In this document: one piece after another, positions 9,102-18,915 of the stretch | How the letters are laid out: the number at the start of each line of letters is the position of its first letter | How positions within the stretch are numbered: position 1 is the stretch's first letter | NCBI GenBank assembly: GCA_913060875.1 | Contig: CAJXSL010000003.1 | Span: 1-64,000, forward strand | Source: an uncultured Desulfobacteraceae bacterium | GTDB taxonomy: Bacteria > Desulfobacterota > Desulfobacteria > Desulfobacterales > UBA5852 | Length of the DNA: 64,000 nucleotides | Direction of reading: 5' to 3' | Position numbers and translations under genes: made by a program | The notes under the pieces: generated by a model | The model's input: the letters and a program-made list of their open reading frames with translations, nothing else | The model's database searches: none | Told to the model about the DNA's origin: nothing

Positions 9102-9791
9102 ATGTCCGTAGAAGAAGGTAACGCCGCATTAATCCGACTTTTTCATGTGCACCGGCATTTTCACGCCACACGGGCCTTGACCGACGTCACCCTGGATATT
9201 TACCGCAACGAATTCCTGTTCGTCACCGGCGCCAGCGGCGCCGGCAAAACCACCCTGCTCAAACTGCTCTACCGGGGAGAAGTCGCCTCCCAGGGCCAGA
9301 TCCTGGTGGACGGCATGAACCTGGCCCGCATTCCCCGCCGACAGATTCATCTTCTGCGCCGGAAATTCGGCATCATCTTTCAGGATTACAAACTGATCCC
9401 CACCCGTACCGTCTATGACAATGTCGCCCTGGTCCTGGAAGCCGCCGGCCGCAAACCCAGTTATATTCGCAAAAAGGTCAACAGCGTGCTCAGGACCGTG
9501 GGCATGGAAAATCGGCACAATGCCCTGCCCCCAAGCCTTTCCGGCGGCGAACAGCAGCGGGTGGCCGTGGCCCGGGCCGTGGTGGGCGATCCCACCATTG
9601 TCCTGGCAGACGAACCCACCGGCAGTCTGGACACGGAATCCGCCGGTTTGATCATGAATTTCCTCAAAACCTTTCACACCCGGGGGGCCACCGTGGTCGT
9701 GGCCACCCATGACCGGGAGTTGATCCGCAGCATTCCCGGCCGCATCATCTATCTCCAGGAAGGACGCCTCACCGGCGCCCCGACGGTATGA
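9102..9791 (+). CDS. ftsE: cell division ATP-binding protein FtsE
   Basis: 229 residues from the ATG at 9102. It is an ABC ATPase with Walker [10 protein letters not shown]-loop ([16 protein letters not shown], the typical FtsE wording), signature LSGGEQQR and Walker [10 protein letters not shown]. FtsE and FtsX form the membrane complex that activates peptidoglycan hydrolases at the division septum. ftsX and an EnvC-like activator follow directly. The start is uncertain: neither 9072 nor 9102 has a convincing ribosome-binding site, and 9102 was chosen because it leaves a normal N-terminus. Confidence 0.93.
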   Translation: MSVEEGNAALIRLFHVHRHFHATRALTDVTLDIYRNEFLFVTGASGAGKTTLLKLLYRGEVASQGQILVDGMNLARIPRRQIHLLRRKFGIIFQDYKLIPTRTVYDNVALVLEAAGRKPSYIRKKVNSVLRTVGMENRHNALPPSLSGGEQQRVAVARAVVGDPTIVLADEPTGSLDTESAGLIMNFLKTFHTRGATVVVATHDRELIRSIPGRIIYLQEGRLTGAPTV

Positions 9792-9810
9792 GCACCGAGG
9801 AGCCCTGAGC

Positions 9811-10698
9811 ATGCCGATCCTCAAACTGCACCTGAGACGCGCCCTGCAGGACATCCGCAGCAATCGCACCCTGAGCCTGGTCACCACCAGCACGTTTGCA
9901 CTCTCCATCCTCATCGTGAGCGCCGCCCTTCTCTTCTTCGTCAACATGGGTGATCTCATCGACGGCTGGCGGCAGGGCATCCGCATCATGACCTATCTTC
10001 AGGATGGTTTGACCGCCACCGACCGCAGCCATCTTAGAGCCCGCATGGAAAACCTCTACGGGGTGCAGCGGGCCGCTTTCATTCCCAAAGACCAGGCGCT
10101 TTCGCGCCTAGAGAACCAAATGGGACGCCAGGCTTCGATCCTGGAAAATCTGGACCGCAATCCCCTCCCGGATGCTTTCGAGATCCAGATGATCGCCGCC
10201 CATCAATCCTGGGAAAAGGTGGAGGAGCTGGCCGGAACCCTGGAAAAACTCGAAGGTGTCAGCGAGGTTGAATACGGTCAGCGCTGGATTAAACGCATCA
10301 TCAATGTCTTCAACCTGTTTCAACTGACGGGCACCATCATGGGGGCCCTGTTTTTCATGGCGGCCATCTTTATCGTGGGCAACACCGTCCGACTGGTGCT
10401 CTATTCCCGACGGGAGGAGGTTGAAATCATGCGGTTGGTGGGGGCCACGGAGCGTTTTATCCTGGCGCCGTTTTACTTCCAGAGCCTGATCCAGGCCGCC
10501 CTGGGGGGCGTGGCGGGTCTTGTGATCCTCTATGTCATGTATCGGTTAATCCAGTCCCGTATCGCGACAGACATGGCCGCGTCGGTACTCCAGCTCCGTT
10601 TCCTGTCGCCGGCGACAATGCTGGGTATCGTGGTCTGCGGTATGCTGGTGGGTTGGTTGGGATGCCATTTATCAGTCAAACAATACGTCCGTATCTGA
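9811..10698 (+). CDS. ftsX: cell division protein FtsX
   Basis: 295 residues. It has an N-terminal transmembrane segment (TSTFALSILIVSAALLFF), a large extracytoplasmic domain (about 50-165) and three C-terminal membrane segments in the FtsX/MacB permease arrangement (NTVRLVLYSRREEVEIMRLVGA is the characteristic cytoplasmic loop region). It pairs with FtsE and passes ATP-driven movement to an EnvC-type activator outside the membrane. GAGGAG precedes the start. The following gene begins inside its 3' end, so the two are probably translationally coupled. Confidence 0.93.
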   Translation: MPILKLHLRRALQDIRSNRTLSLVTTSTFALSILIVSAALLFFVNMGDLIDGWRQGIRIMTYLQDGLTATDRSHLRARMENLYGVQRAAFIPKDQALSRLENQMGRQASILENLDRNPLPDAFEIQMIAAHQSWEKVEELAGTLEKLEGVSEVEYGQRWIKRIINVFNLFQLTGTIMGALFFMAAIFIVGNTVRLVLYSRREEVEIMRLVGATERFILAPFYFQSLIQAALGGVAGLVILYVMYRLIQSRIATDMAASVLQLRFLSPATMLGIVVCGMLVGWLGCHLSVKQYVRI

Positions 10699-12044
10699 TT
10701 GTTGCGGTTTGTCTCCTCCTTGCCGGATGGAGCGGGTCGGGCCTGGCCCTGGCCAAGGGACCGCGCGAGGTGACGGTGCGGGTAAACCGCCTGAATTTGC
10801 GGGCCCAGCCGGGAACGAACAGCGCCAGCCTGCGCCAGCTCGACCGGGGCAGCCGCCTGACCGTTCTGGAAAGCAGAGCGGATTGGCTCAAGGTGCGCTA
10901 CAAGGACACCATCGGCTATGTGCGCAACCGCGAACGCTATCTGGACACGTCTCCGGCCGTGGACAGGGTTCGGGAAGAACGTGCATCCATCGACCGGGAA
11001 CTGGCCACCCATCGTGAAGCCCTGGACGGTATCCAGGGGCATGAAAGTGATTTGCTGGACCGACTGGACGCCCTTAACCGCAACATCCAGACCACTCGCA
11101 AGGAAGCCGGAGAAATCCGACAGAAAATCAAGGCCATTGAAAAACGCATTGCCGACGCCGAAACCGAACGGCAGGAAGTGAAAAAGCGTATCGAGGCGCA
11201 GGAGCGCCATGTGGCCCGCCGGCTCGTCGCGCTGTATAAACTCAACTGGCTGGGCAACCTCAATGTGCTGGCATCCGCGGAATCCATCAACGGCATGGTG
11301 CAGCGCAAGGCGGCTCTGGAACGCATCCTCACCGTGGACAACATCGAGCGGGAAGCGTTGCTGCAGAACTACGAACGCTGGTCGTTTCTCCAGATCGATC
11401 TTGAAAACAGCCGCAAAGAGGAGCTGGCCCTGGAAGCCGGGTATGAAAACCGCATTCGCAAACTGGATCGCGAAAGAGCCGTCCGGGCCGCCCTGCTGGA
11501 TGATGTGCGCAGCCAGAAGGACCTGGAAACGGCCGCCATCGCCGCGCTGAAAAATGCGGCCGGTGAGCTCGACGCGGTCATGGCCTCGTTGAGCCACGGT
11601 CATATGCCTGATATGGCGCCGCCGCCACCAGGCTCCCTCGGTGCGTTAAAGGGGTTGCTAGATGCCCCTGTTAAAGGTAAAATTATTAATTTTTTCGGAC
11701 CCTTTAAAAATACGCGCTACAATGTTATGAATTTTCGCAGCGGGATCGACATCCAGTCCGACCGGGGCGAACCGGTCCAGGCCGTATTTTCCGGCAAAGT
11801 ACTTTTTGCCGACTGGTTCAAAGGCTATGGCAACATGGTGATCATCGACCATGGCCACAGCTATTGCACCCTATACGCCCATATCGAAGAGCTTTTCAAA
11901 CAAAAGGGCGATACGGTGGAGGGCGGCGAAGTGATCGCCACCGTAGGCGACTCCGGAACCTTGTCCGGCCCCGGCCTGTATTTTGAGGTGCGCCACCACG
12001 GCAAACCGGAAGATCCCCAGGCGTGGCTTAAAAAGCGGCCTTGA
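10662..12044 (+). CDS. envC: murein hydrolase activator EnvC-like protein (SH3b, coiled coil, degenerate LytM)
   Basis: 460 residues: signal peptide, a bacterial SH3 domain (about 36-95, VNRLNLRAQPG), a long coiled coil (about 100-310) and a C-terminal M23/LytM domain. The LytM zinc ligands are altered: the HxGID site reads RSGID and the HLHFE site reads GLYFE. It is therefore unlikely to cut peptidoglycan itself and fits the EnvC class that activates amidases. The start overlaps ftsX by 37 bases, as expected for an ftsEX-envC operon. The N-terminal SH3b domain is an addition relative to E. coli EnvC, probably for wall binding. Confidence 0.88.
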   Translation: MPFISQTIRPYLIVAVCLLLAGWSGSGLALAKGPREVTVRVNRLNLRAQPGTNSASLRQLDRGSRLTVLESRADWLKVRYKDTIGYVRNRERYLDTSPAVDRVREERASIDRELATHREALDGIQGHESDLLDRLDALNRNIQTTRKEAGEIRQKIKAIEKRIADAETERQEVKKRIEAQERHVARRLVALYKLNWLGNLNVLASAESINGMVQRKAALERILTVDNIEREALLQNYERWSFLQIDLENSRKEELALEAGYENRIRKLDRERAVRAALLDDVRSQKDLETAAIAALKNAAGELDAVMASLSHGHMPDMAPPPPGSLGALKGLLDAPVKGKIINFFGPFKNTRYNVMNFRSGIDIQSDRGEPVQAVFSGKVLFADWFKGYGNMVIIDHGHSYCTLYAHIEELFKQKGDTVEGGEVIATVGDSGTLSGPGLYFEVRHHGKPEDPQAWLKKRP

Positions 12045-12116
12045 GGAGCCTGCCGATTCCGGCGGTGCGGCACCCGCGAGACGTTGGCGGAATGAATACG
12101 CATGAAGGAGATTGAC

Positions 12117-13466
12117 ATGACAGTTAAACGCAACGGCAGCATCAAACTCTGGATGATTCTGGCCACTGCCGTCATCTTCTGGACGGTGGGCACCGGATTC
12201 CTGAAAGATCTCTCCGCCAGCAGCGACGAGACCTACCAGGGCTTGAAACTCTTTACCGACGTCCTTGAAATCGTTACCGAAAAATATGTGGACGAAGTGG
12301 ACACGGGCGAACTGATCGAAAAAGCCATCCAGGGCATGGTCCACAGCCTGGACCCCCATTCCAGCCTTTTGGCACCGGAAGCCTATGAGGATCTGCGCAT
12401 CGACACCAAGGGCAATTTTACCGGCATCGGCATTCACATCACTCTGCGCAACGGTTTTGTCACCGTGATTTCCCCCATTGAAGGCACCCCGGCCTTCAAG
12501 GCCGGCATCCAGGCCCAGGACCGCATCGTCAAAGTCGACGACACCCCGGTGGAAGACCTGCGGCAGGCGGTCAACATGATGCGCGGCCCCAAGGGCACAC
12601 CGGTCAAGGTCACCATTTTGCGCAAGGGCGAACAAGACCCCCTGGAGTTTGACCTGATTCGGGATGTCATCCCGGTCAAAAGCATCAAAGCCCAGTCCCT
12701 CAAACCCGGTTACGGTTACATCTGGATTACGAACTTCACCGGGAATACCACCGAAGATTTTCTTGATGCCCTCGAGAAGCTCGAAAGCGAAAACGCCCCC
12801 ATGAAAGGTCTCGTTCTGGATTTGCGCAATAACGGAGGGGGGCTCCTGGAAGAATCCCTGCGCGTCTCCGATATCTTTATCGACGAAGGCATCATCCTGT
12901 CCATCAAGGGACGCGGTGAGGGCAACGCCAAGGACTTCCCGGCCAAAGCCGCTTCGGTCAAACGCGACTATCCCATCGTGCTGCTGATCAACGGCGGGAG
13001 CGCCAGCGCGTCGGAAATCGTTGCCGGTGCCCTGCAGGACCACAAGCGCGCCCTTATTCTGGGAACGACCTCTTTTGGCAAAGGTTCGGTCCAGACCGTG
13101 GAATCGTTGCGGGATGGCTACGGCCTGAAGCTGACCATTGCCCGTTATTACACCCCGAGCGGGCGCTCCATCCAGGCCAAGGGCATCGAGCCGGACATCA
13201 TCGTGCCCTTCAAGCCGCTGGAGGAACCGGACGATGCCAATGGCGACGACGGCTTTGTCAAGGAAAGCGACCTCAAGAATCACCTCGAGCGGCAAACCAA
13301 AGAAAAGGAAAAACCCGAGGCGGACAAGAAACAGGATCGCCCCCTGAAGGATCCTGAGTCCCGGGTCAACCCGCTGGAGCTCAACAATCTGAAGCGGGAC
13401 AATCAGGTCATGCGGGCCCTGGATATCCTGATCTCCTACGACTTGTTCAAAAATCTGGATTCCTGA
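12117..13466 (+). CDS. ctpA: S41 family carboxy-terminal processing peptidase
   Basis: 449 residues. It has an N-terminal membrane anchor/signal (about 12-30), then a PDZ domain (about 95-175: GIGIHITLRNGFVTVISPIEGTPA region). The S41 catalytic core follows, with serine in NGGSASASEIVAGAL and lysine in SFGKGSVQT. Ctp proteases trim periplasmic proteins, including wall hydrolases in several bacteria, which suits its place right after ftsEX-envC. AAGGAG lies 7 bases before the ATG at 12117, so the ATG at 12102 is not used. The C-terminal 80 residues are charged and likely disordered. Confidence 0.93.
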   Translation: MTVKRNGSIKLWMILATAVIFWTVGTGFLKDLSASSDETYQGLKLFTDVLEIVTEKYVDEVDTGELIEKAIQGMVHSLDPHSSLLAPEAYEDLRIDTKGNFTGIGIHITLRNGFVTVISPIEGTPAFKAGIQAQDRIVKVDDTPVEDLRQAVNMMRGPKGTPVKVTILRKGEQDPLEFDLIRDVIPVKSIKAQSLKPGYGYIWITNFTGNTTEDFLDALEKLESENAPMKGLVLDLRNNGGGLLEESLRVSDIFIDEGIILSIKGRGEGNAKDFPAKAASVKRDYPIVLLINGGSASASEIVAGALQDHKRALILGTTSFGKGSVQTVESLRDGYGLKLTIARYYTPSGRSIQAKGIEPDIIVPFKPLEEPDDANGDDGFVKESDLKNHLERQTKEKEKPEADKKQDRPLKDPESRVNPLELNNLKRDNQVMRALDILISYDLFKNLDS

Positions 13467-13479
13467 TGGGGCGCTGTAG

Positions 13480-13513
13480 CCGCCGAGCCCTGCCTTGCAT
13501 TGAGGCTCGGCGG
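13480..13513. terminator. strong hairpin after ctpA
   Basis: CCGCCGAGCC (13480-13489) and GGCTCGGCGG (13504-13513) form a 10-bp G+C stem with a 14-base loop, 14 bases after the ctpA stop. No T-run follows, so it may be an mRNA-stabilising hairpin or a Rho-type end rather than an intrinsic terminator. Confidence 0.35.
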
Positions 13514-13591
13514 TACGGCCCAACGCCATCGGTTCAACCCCATCCGGCCCCTTTTCAACGGCCGCCCGCGGCCCCATAGAGACCACCCTGG

Positions 13592-14644
13592 ATGAGCACC
13601 CCCAAGAAGAAGAAAAAGAAAACGACCCCCAAGCGGCGCCGCAAGACCAAACCCCAGGCCATTCCCAAAGGAACAGGGCTCAAGATTGCCGTTGCCCTGA
13701 CCCTGCTGATCGGCATCGTCGTGGGGGCCGGTCTGCTGCTTCACCGCTATCTGCCGCCCGCACCGGGATCGCCCCCGACCGCGGTGCGACCCCAAACCCC
13801 TGTGGCCGTCACAAAAAAGCCGCCGAAACCGAAAGCACCAAAGCCGCACAAAACCGCCAAACCTTCCCGGAAAGCACCCGCCCCGGTTAAGCCGCCGGTG
13901 TATGAAGTTTATCCGGATCACCAGGTGGCCGGCCCCCACCGGACCCCCCTGAGGCCGGCGGTACCGGTTACCGGCCAGCCCCGGGTGGCCATTGTCATCG
14001 ATGACATCGGTTACGACCGGGGACTGACACGCCAGTTCCTGGCCCTCAAGGTCCCCCTGACCTTTTCCGTGCTGCCCGAAAGCCCCTTCGGTGACCGCCT
14101 GGTCAAGGAAATCAAGGCCCAGGGCCATGAGTTGATGCTTCATCAACCCATGGAGCCCCGTGAATATCCCAAGGTGAACCCCGGTCCCGGGGCCCTGCTG
14201 TCGGCCATGTCGGCCGATGAACTTATCGCTCAACTGGAACGCAATCTGGACCATTTTCCCGGCGTGCGGGGCGTCAACAACCATATGGGCTCCCAGCTCA
14301 CCACCGAGTCCGCCCGCATGTACCAGGTTTTTTCCGTTCTCAAAAAACGCGGACTCTACTTTATCGACAGCCGCTCCACGGCCGACACCATTTGTCGCCC
14401 CTCGGCCCGTATGTTTCAGGTGCCGTTTGCCGAGCGTAATATCTTTCTGGATCACTTTCAGGAAGCCGCGTTTATACGCAAGCAGTTTCGCCTGCTGGCC
14501 AAGGAAGCCCGCAAACACGGCCAGGCCGTTGCTATTGCCCACCCCCACCCCCTGACCGTGAAAATTTTCCAGGAAATGCTGCCGGATCTCCAACAGCAGG
14601 TGCAACTGGTGCCGGCTTCGGCAATTGTCCACCTCATCGGTTGA
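13592..14644 (+). CDS. divergent polysaccharide deacetylase family protein
   Basis: 350 residues. A short Lys/Arg-rich cytoplasmic start and one transmembrane segment (about 30-50) lead into a Pro/Lys-rich linker (50-120) and the catalytic-like domain. Motifs are VAIVIDDIGYD (the Asp-Asp pair of the NodB-related fold), LMLHQPMEP and NNHMGSQ, typical of the divergent polysaccharide deacetylase (YibQ/DUF610) family. The family commonly sits beside envC and ctpA, which is seen here. The substrate is not established. The linker would let the domain reach the periplasm from the inner membrane. Confidence 0.88.
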   Translation: MSTPKKKKKKTTPKRRRKTKPQAIPKGTGLKIAVALTLLIGIVVGAGLLLHRYLPPAPGSPPTAVRPQTPVAVTKKPPKPKAPKPHKTAKPSRKAPAPVKPPVYEVYPDHQVAGPHRTPLRPAVPVTGQPRVAIVIDDIGYDRGLTRQFLALKVPLTFSVLPESPFGDRLVKEIKAQGHELMLHQPMEPREYPKVNPGPGALLSAMSADELIAQLERNLDHFPGVRGVNNHMGSQLTTESARMYQVFSVLKKRGLYFIDSRSTADTICRPSARMFQVPFAERNIFLDHFQEAAFIRKQFRLLAKEARKHGQAVAIAHPHPLTVKIFQEMLPDLQQQVQLVPASAIVHLIG

Positions 14645-14687
14645 GGCCCGGCCGGCCAGGCACCGGGCCAATAAGACAGGAGGCCTC

Positions 14688-16430
14688 ATGGAAGAACACG
14701 GTGGCACCCTTGTGGCCCGCTTTCTGGCCGAACGCCAGGTGCCCTTTCTGTTTACCCTCTGCGGCGGCCATATTTCCCCGATCCTGGTGGCCGCCCAAGC
14801 AGCCGGGATTCGCATCGTGGACCTGCGCCACGAGGCCAATGCCGTATTTGCCGCCGATGCCGTCGCCCGCCTGACCGGCCGGCCCGGCGTGGCGGCGGTA
14901 ACAGCCGGACCCGGTGTTACCAACGCGGTGACCGCCCTGAAGAACGCCGCCATGGCCCAGTCGCCGGTGATGCTCATCGGCGGCGCCGCCCCGACGGTGC
15001 TGAAGGGCCGCGGCGCCTTGCAGGACATCGACCAGATGAATCTGCTGCGGACCGTGGTCAAGCAGGCCGTCACCATCAAACGCAACTGCGACATCCTGCC
15101 AATGCTGACCAGGGCCTACGAGACAGCCGCCTCGGGGGTGCCGGGACCGGTGTTCGTGGAGTGCCCCATCGACCTGCTCTACCCGGAAAGCCTGGTACGG
15201 ACGTGGTATGGCGGCAAGCAGCAGGAGACCCCGGCCCGCGGCCTGCGTGAGCGCCTGCTCCAGGCCTACCTGCGCCGCCACGTGGACCGCATGTTCGCCT
15301 GCAGCTTTGAAACCATGGAAGCCGAACCCTGGACCATGGAAGAAGACACGGCCGATCCGGCCGTCGTTGCCCAAGCCGCCCAGATCCTGCGCCAAAGCCG
15401 TCAGCCCGTCGCCATTATCGGCAGTCAGGCCGTCCTGCGGCCGGCACGGGCCGCCGCCCTGGCTGAAAATCTGGCACAGATCGGCATTCCCCTCTATCTC
15501 ACCGGAACGGCCCGGGGGCTCATGGGCCGCGAACACCCCCTGGTCTTTCGCCAACAGCGCCGCCGGGCGCTCCAGGCGGCCGACACGGTCCTGATCGCCG
15601 GCATGCCCTGTGATTTCCGCCTGGATTACGGACGGGCCATTGCCCGCGCCGCCACCGTCATCGGCATCAATCGCAGCCGTCGCGACCTGAAGCTGAACCG
15701 GTCGCCCCAGCTGGCCGCGGCGGCCGACCCCGGCACCTTCCTGGCCGCCCTTGCCCAGGCCGGCTCCTTCCCGGCCGAACGATGGTCGCCCTGGCGGGCA
15801 ACCCTGCAAGCAAACGAAGCCGAGCGGGAAGCCGCCATCCGTTCTCAGGCGTCCGAAACGGTGACCGGCGTCAACCCACTTCAGTTTCTGCTGGCCCTGG
15901 AGGATTTTCTGGACGAGCGGGCCCTTCTGGTGGCCGACGGCGGTGATTTCGTGGCTTCGGCCGCCTACACCCTGCGGCCACGGAGCCCCTTGTCCTGGCT
16001 CGATCCGGGGGTTTTCGGCACCCTGGGGGTGGGCGCCGGGTTTGCGGCCGGGGCCAAGCTCTGCCGCCCGGATGCCGAAGTCTGGCTGATTTACGGCGAT
16101 GGTTCGGCCGGCTATACCTTGACCGAATTTGATTCCTTCGTACGCCACCGGCTGCCGGTTATCGCCGTGGTGGGCAACGACGCCGGCTGGTCCCAGATCG
16201 CCCGGGACCAGGTCACCTACCTGAAGGACGATGTCGCCACCGTGCTGGCGCCCACCGCCTATGAGCGGGTGGTGGAAGGTTTTGGAGCCAAAGGGATTCG
16301 CATCGAACACTCGGAGGAGATCAAACCGGCCTTGGAAGAAGCCCGCAGGGCAGCCGCACAGGGCCGGCCCGTCCTGATCAATGTCCTCATCGGCCGCACC
16401 GGCTTCCGCGAGGGGTCCATTTCCATGTAG
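14688..16430 (+). CDS. thiamine diphosphate-dependent enzyme, acetolactate synthase/2-hydroxyacyl-CoA lyase-like
   Basis: 580 residues with the three-domain layout of the acetolactate synthase superfamily. The N-terminal pyrimidine-binding domain has the catalytic glutamate in LRHEANAVFAADA. The C-terminal diphosphate-binding motif is GDGSAGYTLTEFDSFVRH followed by VVGNDAGW. The wording GYTLTEFDSFVRH and IGGAAPTVLKGRGALQDIDQ resembles ILVBL/2-hydroxyacyl-CoA lyase members more than biosynthetic IlvB. No small subunit gene is nearby, arguing against valine/isoleucine synthesis. AGGAGG precedes the ATG at 14688. The likely reaction is cleavage or ligation of 2-hydroxyacyl compounds, which is inference. 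Confidence 0.8.
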   Translation: MEEHGGTLVARFLAERQVPFLFTLCGGHISPILVAAQAAGIRIVDLRHEANAVFAADAVARLTGRPGVAAVTAGPGVTNAVTALKNAAMAQSPVMLIGGAAPTVLKGRGALQDIDQMNLLRTVVKQAVTIKRNCDILPMLTRAYETAASGVPGPVFVECPIDLLYPESLVRTWYGGKQQETPARGLRERLLQAYLRRHVDRMFACSFETMEAEPWTMEEDTADPAVVAQAAQILRQSRQPVAIIGSQAVLRPARAAALAENLAQIGIPLYLTGTARGLMGREHPLVFRQQRRRALQAADTVLIAGMPCDFRLDYGRAIARAATVIGINRSRRDLKLNRSPQLAAAADPGTFLAALAQAGSFPAERWSPWRATLQANEAEREAAIRSQASETVTGVNPLQFLLALEDFLDERALLVADGGDFVASAAYTLRPRSPLSWLDPGVFGTLGVGAGFAAGAKLCRPDAEVWLIYGDGSAGYTLTEFDSFVRHRLPVIAVVGNDAGWSQIARDQVTYLKDDVATVLAPTAYERVVEGFGAKGIRIEHSEEIKPALEEARRAAAQGRPVLINVLIGRTGFREGSISM

Positions 16431-16438
16431 CCGCTATT

Positions 16439-16584
16439 TAGTGTCTATCCATAAATGGCATCTTTCGGCCCCTGGCGGCGTTCTCGCTCGTTTTCAATCC
16501 TCGAAATAGTGCACTATTCCTCCGGTCGAAAACTCGCTCGGGCCTTGCCAGAGACCAAAACCTACCACTTCTGGATGGACACTA
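16439..16584. repeat. hairpin repeat element, copy B
   Basis: A 146-bp imperfect inverted repeat. TAGTGTCTATCC at the left pairs with GGATGGACACTA at the right, and the centre is the palindrome AATAGTGCACTATT. The middle 80 bp are nearly identical to the copy at 43316-43457. It starts nine bases after the stop of the thiamine-diphosphate enzyme gene. It contains no reading frame of its own. Confidence 0.85.
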
Positions 16585-16667
16585 TTTAACCTGCTAAGGG
16601 TTAAGGCTTGACACCTTCTTTAAATTCATGGCAATATCCATGCAAAACATAAAAGATAGTTGTTGAT

Positions 16668-17825
16668 ATGCATGGATATGTATCAAGATTGATTGAAAAG
16701 GAACTCGGCCGGGCGCTGGCCCGTTCACCCGCCGTTGCCATCCTGGGACCTCGGCAGAGCGGGAAAACAACGGCTGCCAGAGAATCGCTCAAAAAGATCC
16801 CTTCCGTATACCTCGACTTACAAAATCGGGTTGATCGCAATAAGCTGACAGAACCGGAACTCTTCTTCGACGCCTACCGAGACAAACTCATCTGCCTGGA
16901 TGAAATCCAGCTTCTTCCGGATTTTTTTTCCACACTTCGGTCGGAGATCGATAATGACCGCCGGCCAGGGAGGTTTTTGATTTTAGGTTCCGCTTCCCGT
17001 GATCTGATCAAACAGTCGTCGGAGTCGCTGGCCGGCCGCATTGCCTATCTCGATTTAACGCCCTTTTTAATCCAGGAAGTTAGCGGCCTCGTTCCCTGGA
17101 CGGATCTCTGGCTCAGGGGTGGTTTCCCGGAAAGCACCCTTGCGGCCAATCCGACGGATAGTTTTGACTGGCGTCTCGATTTTATCCGAACCTTTATGGA
17201 GCGGGACATTCCGGCCCTGGGTTTTGCCATTCCCGTTCCCGTGATCGAGCGGCTATGGCTGCTTCTGGCTCATTATCATGGCCAAACCATAAATTACCAT
17301 AAACTGGCAGCCGCTGCAGATATTTCAATTCCCACTCTGAAAAAGTATCTTGCCATTCTGGAACAAACCTACATGATCCGATTGCTGCCTCCGGCAGCCT
17401 CAAACCTTAAAAAAAGGCTAATCAAGTCACCGAAAGTCTATTTACGGGACAGTGGCATTCTCCACACACTTCTCGATATCGAGGCGTATGATTCCCTCCT
17501 GGCCAACCCTGTTGCCGGCGCCTCCTGGGAAGGATTCGTGATCGAAAATATCGTTGCCCGCTATGACAAGTGGAGACCATCCTATCTGCGCACCTCCAAT
17601 GGGGCTGAAATTGATTTGGTCCTTGAACGTGCCGGGCAACTTCATCTTTTCGAATGCAAACTCTCAAAAGCCCCCAAGCCTTCACGCGGGTTTTATAGTC
17701 TGGTTGAAACCATCCAGCCGGCATCCGCCCATGTTATTGCTCCGGTCGATGAACCCTATGAAATAAAAAAGGGCGTCGTTGTCCGCCCGCTGGAACAGCT
17801 GGGGAAATTTGGGATCAAGCCCTGA
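16668..17825 (+). CDS. AAA ATPase with DUF4143 domain
   Basis: 385 residues. The N-terminal AAA_14 domain has Walker A ILGPRQSGKTT (about 26-36) and Walker B LICLDEIQLLPDF. The sensor region LILGSASRDL is typical. The C-terminal DUF4143 part (about 195-350) contains a winged-helix-like stretch and ends with a nuclease-like FECKLSK segment (E and K of a PD-(D/E)xK-type core, with EIDLVLE upstream). These proteins are widespread and of unknown role, often near mobile elements. It is a single gene just after repeat copy B. It lies in a less G+C-rich patch than its neighbours. Confidence 0.88.
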   Translation: MHGYVSRLIEKELGRALARSPAVAILGPRQSGKTTAARESLKKIPSVYLDLQNRVDRNKLTEPELFFDAYRDKLICLDEIQLLPDFFSTLRSEIDNDRRPGRFLILGSASRDLIKQSSESLAGRIAYLDLTPFLIQEVSGLVPWTDLWLRGGFPESTLAANPTDSFDWRLDFIRTFMERDIPALGFAIPVPVIERLWLLLAHYHGQTINYHKLAAAADISIPTLKKYLAILEQTYMIRLLPPAASNLKKRLIKSPKVYLRDSGILHTLLDIEAYDSLLANPVAGASWEGFVIENIVARYDKWRPSYLRTSNGAEIDLVLERAGQLHLFECKLSKAPKPSRGFYSLVETIQPASAHVIAPVDEPYEIKKGVVVRPLEQLGKFGIKP

Positions 17826-17991
17826 CTGCGGTGCTTTGGCCTGGCGTTGTTTCAGCTTTCCATCGAAAACAACTGTTTCCAATTTTGAGCACAGGACATA
17901 TAAGAATTGAGCCATAACGATAGTGAGACGGGTAAACCACCACAAGAAGAGCTTTAGCGTACCGCCGGAAATAAAGAAGGAAGGCATCATC

Positions 17992-18876
17992 ATGCACAGC
18001 AATTTCTACGGACGTAAAACAACCGTCACCATCCTGGGGTTGGCGATAATGCTGGCGACCCTCTTTGCCCGACCGATATACGCCCAAGCAGCCCAGACAA
18101 CCCTCAAAATCGCCATCATCCCCCATCGCTCCACAATGGGCAACGACCGGGCCTACGGCATGCTCATCAATGCGTTGGAAAGGGAAACGGGGATTTCGTT
18201 TCAATGGACGGGCGGCAGGACTTACAGCGACGTCATCGAAAAAATCGGGACCAACCAGGCCGCTATCGGTTATGTGGGGGCTTTCGGCTATATCGAAGCG
18301 CGCGAAAAATACGGTGTCCGGTTGATCGCCCGCACCTATGGTAAAAACAAACAGGAATCCTATTACAGCATGATCATCGCAAGGCAAGATTCCGGCCTGA
18401 ATTCGCTGCAAGATCTTAAAGGAAAAAGTTTCGTCTTCAACGATCCCAAATCCACTTCCGGCTTCCTGTTCCCGATGGTGGGGCTGCAGAAGGCCGGCGT
18501 CAGGATCGCGGATTTTTCCGAGGTGCGGCATGTGACCCGACACGCCAATTCCCTCTTGGCGGTTTACAACAACCATGTGGATGCCGGCGCCATATCGAGC
18601 ACGGCCCAGGTAAAGGTCGATATCGATTTAAATAAAATTAAGGTCTTGTGGAAATCCGGGCCAATATTCCGCGGCCCCTGGATTGCCAGCAAAGATCTTC
18701 CGGAGGAACAATATCAACGGATCCAGAGTGCGCTGTTGCGGATAAGCAACGATCAAGATGCGCCGCGCATCTTCAGTGAATTGGGTACGAAGGGATTTAC
18801 CAAGGGGACGGATGGAGATTATGACAACATCCGTGAAATCCGCAGGCTAAAGCAGGAATTATCGCCGCCCGAGTAA
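17992..18876 (+). CDS. PhnD/SsuA-type periplasmic binding protein
   Basis: 294 residues from the ATG at 17992, preceded by AAGGAAGG. A signal peptide (about 9-35, ending ARPIYAQAAQ) directs it to the periplasm. The mature part has the phosphate/phosphonate-binding family pattern: LKIAIIPHRS, then YVGAFGYIEAREKYG, and LKGKSFVFNDPKSTSGFLFPM. No ABC permease or ATPase gene follows. Instead a membrane histidine kinase lies 39 bases downstream, so the protein more likely feeds a ligand signal to that sensor than supplies a transporter. The ligand (phosphonate, phosphite or other oxyanion) is not determined. Confidence 0.82.
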   Translation: MHSNFYGRKTTVTILGLAIMLATLFARPIYAQAAQTTLKIAIIPHRSTMGNDRAYGMLINALERETGISFQWTGGRTYSDVIEKIGTNQAAIGYVGAFGYIEAREKYGVRLIARTYGKNKQESYYSMIIARQDSGLNSLQDLKGKSFVFNDPKSTSGFLFPMVGLQKAGVRIADFSEVRHVTRHANSLLAVYNNHVDAGAISSTAQVKVDIDLNKIKVLWKSGPIFRGPWIASKDLPEEQYQRIQSALLRISNDQDAPRIFSELGTKGFTKGTDGDYDNIREIRRLKQELSPPE

Positions 18877-18915
18877 CTTTTTCAGGCTTTATTTTTGGTT
18901 TCGGAACAATCGATT

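Noticed and set aside
13436-15094. Minus-strand open frame across the deacetylase and the next gene
   Set aside because: It spans two genes with clear plus-strand families and contains no recognisable domain.
14634-16310. 558-codon minus-strand open frame opposite the thiamine-diphosphate enzyme
   Set aside because: Shadow of the coding strand; no motif and no ribosome-binding site.
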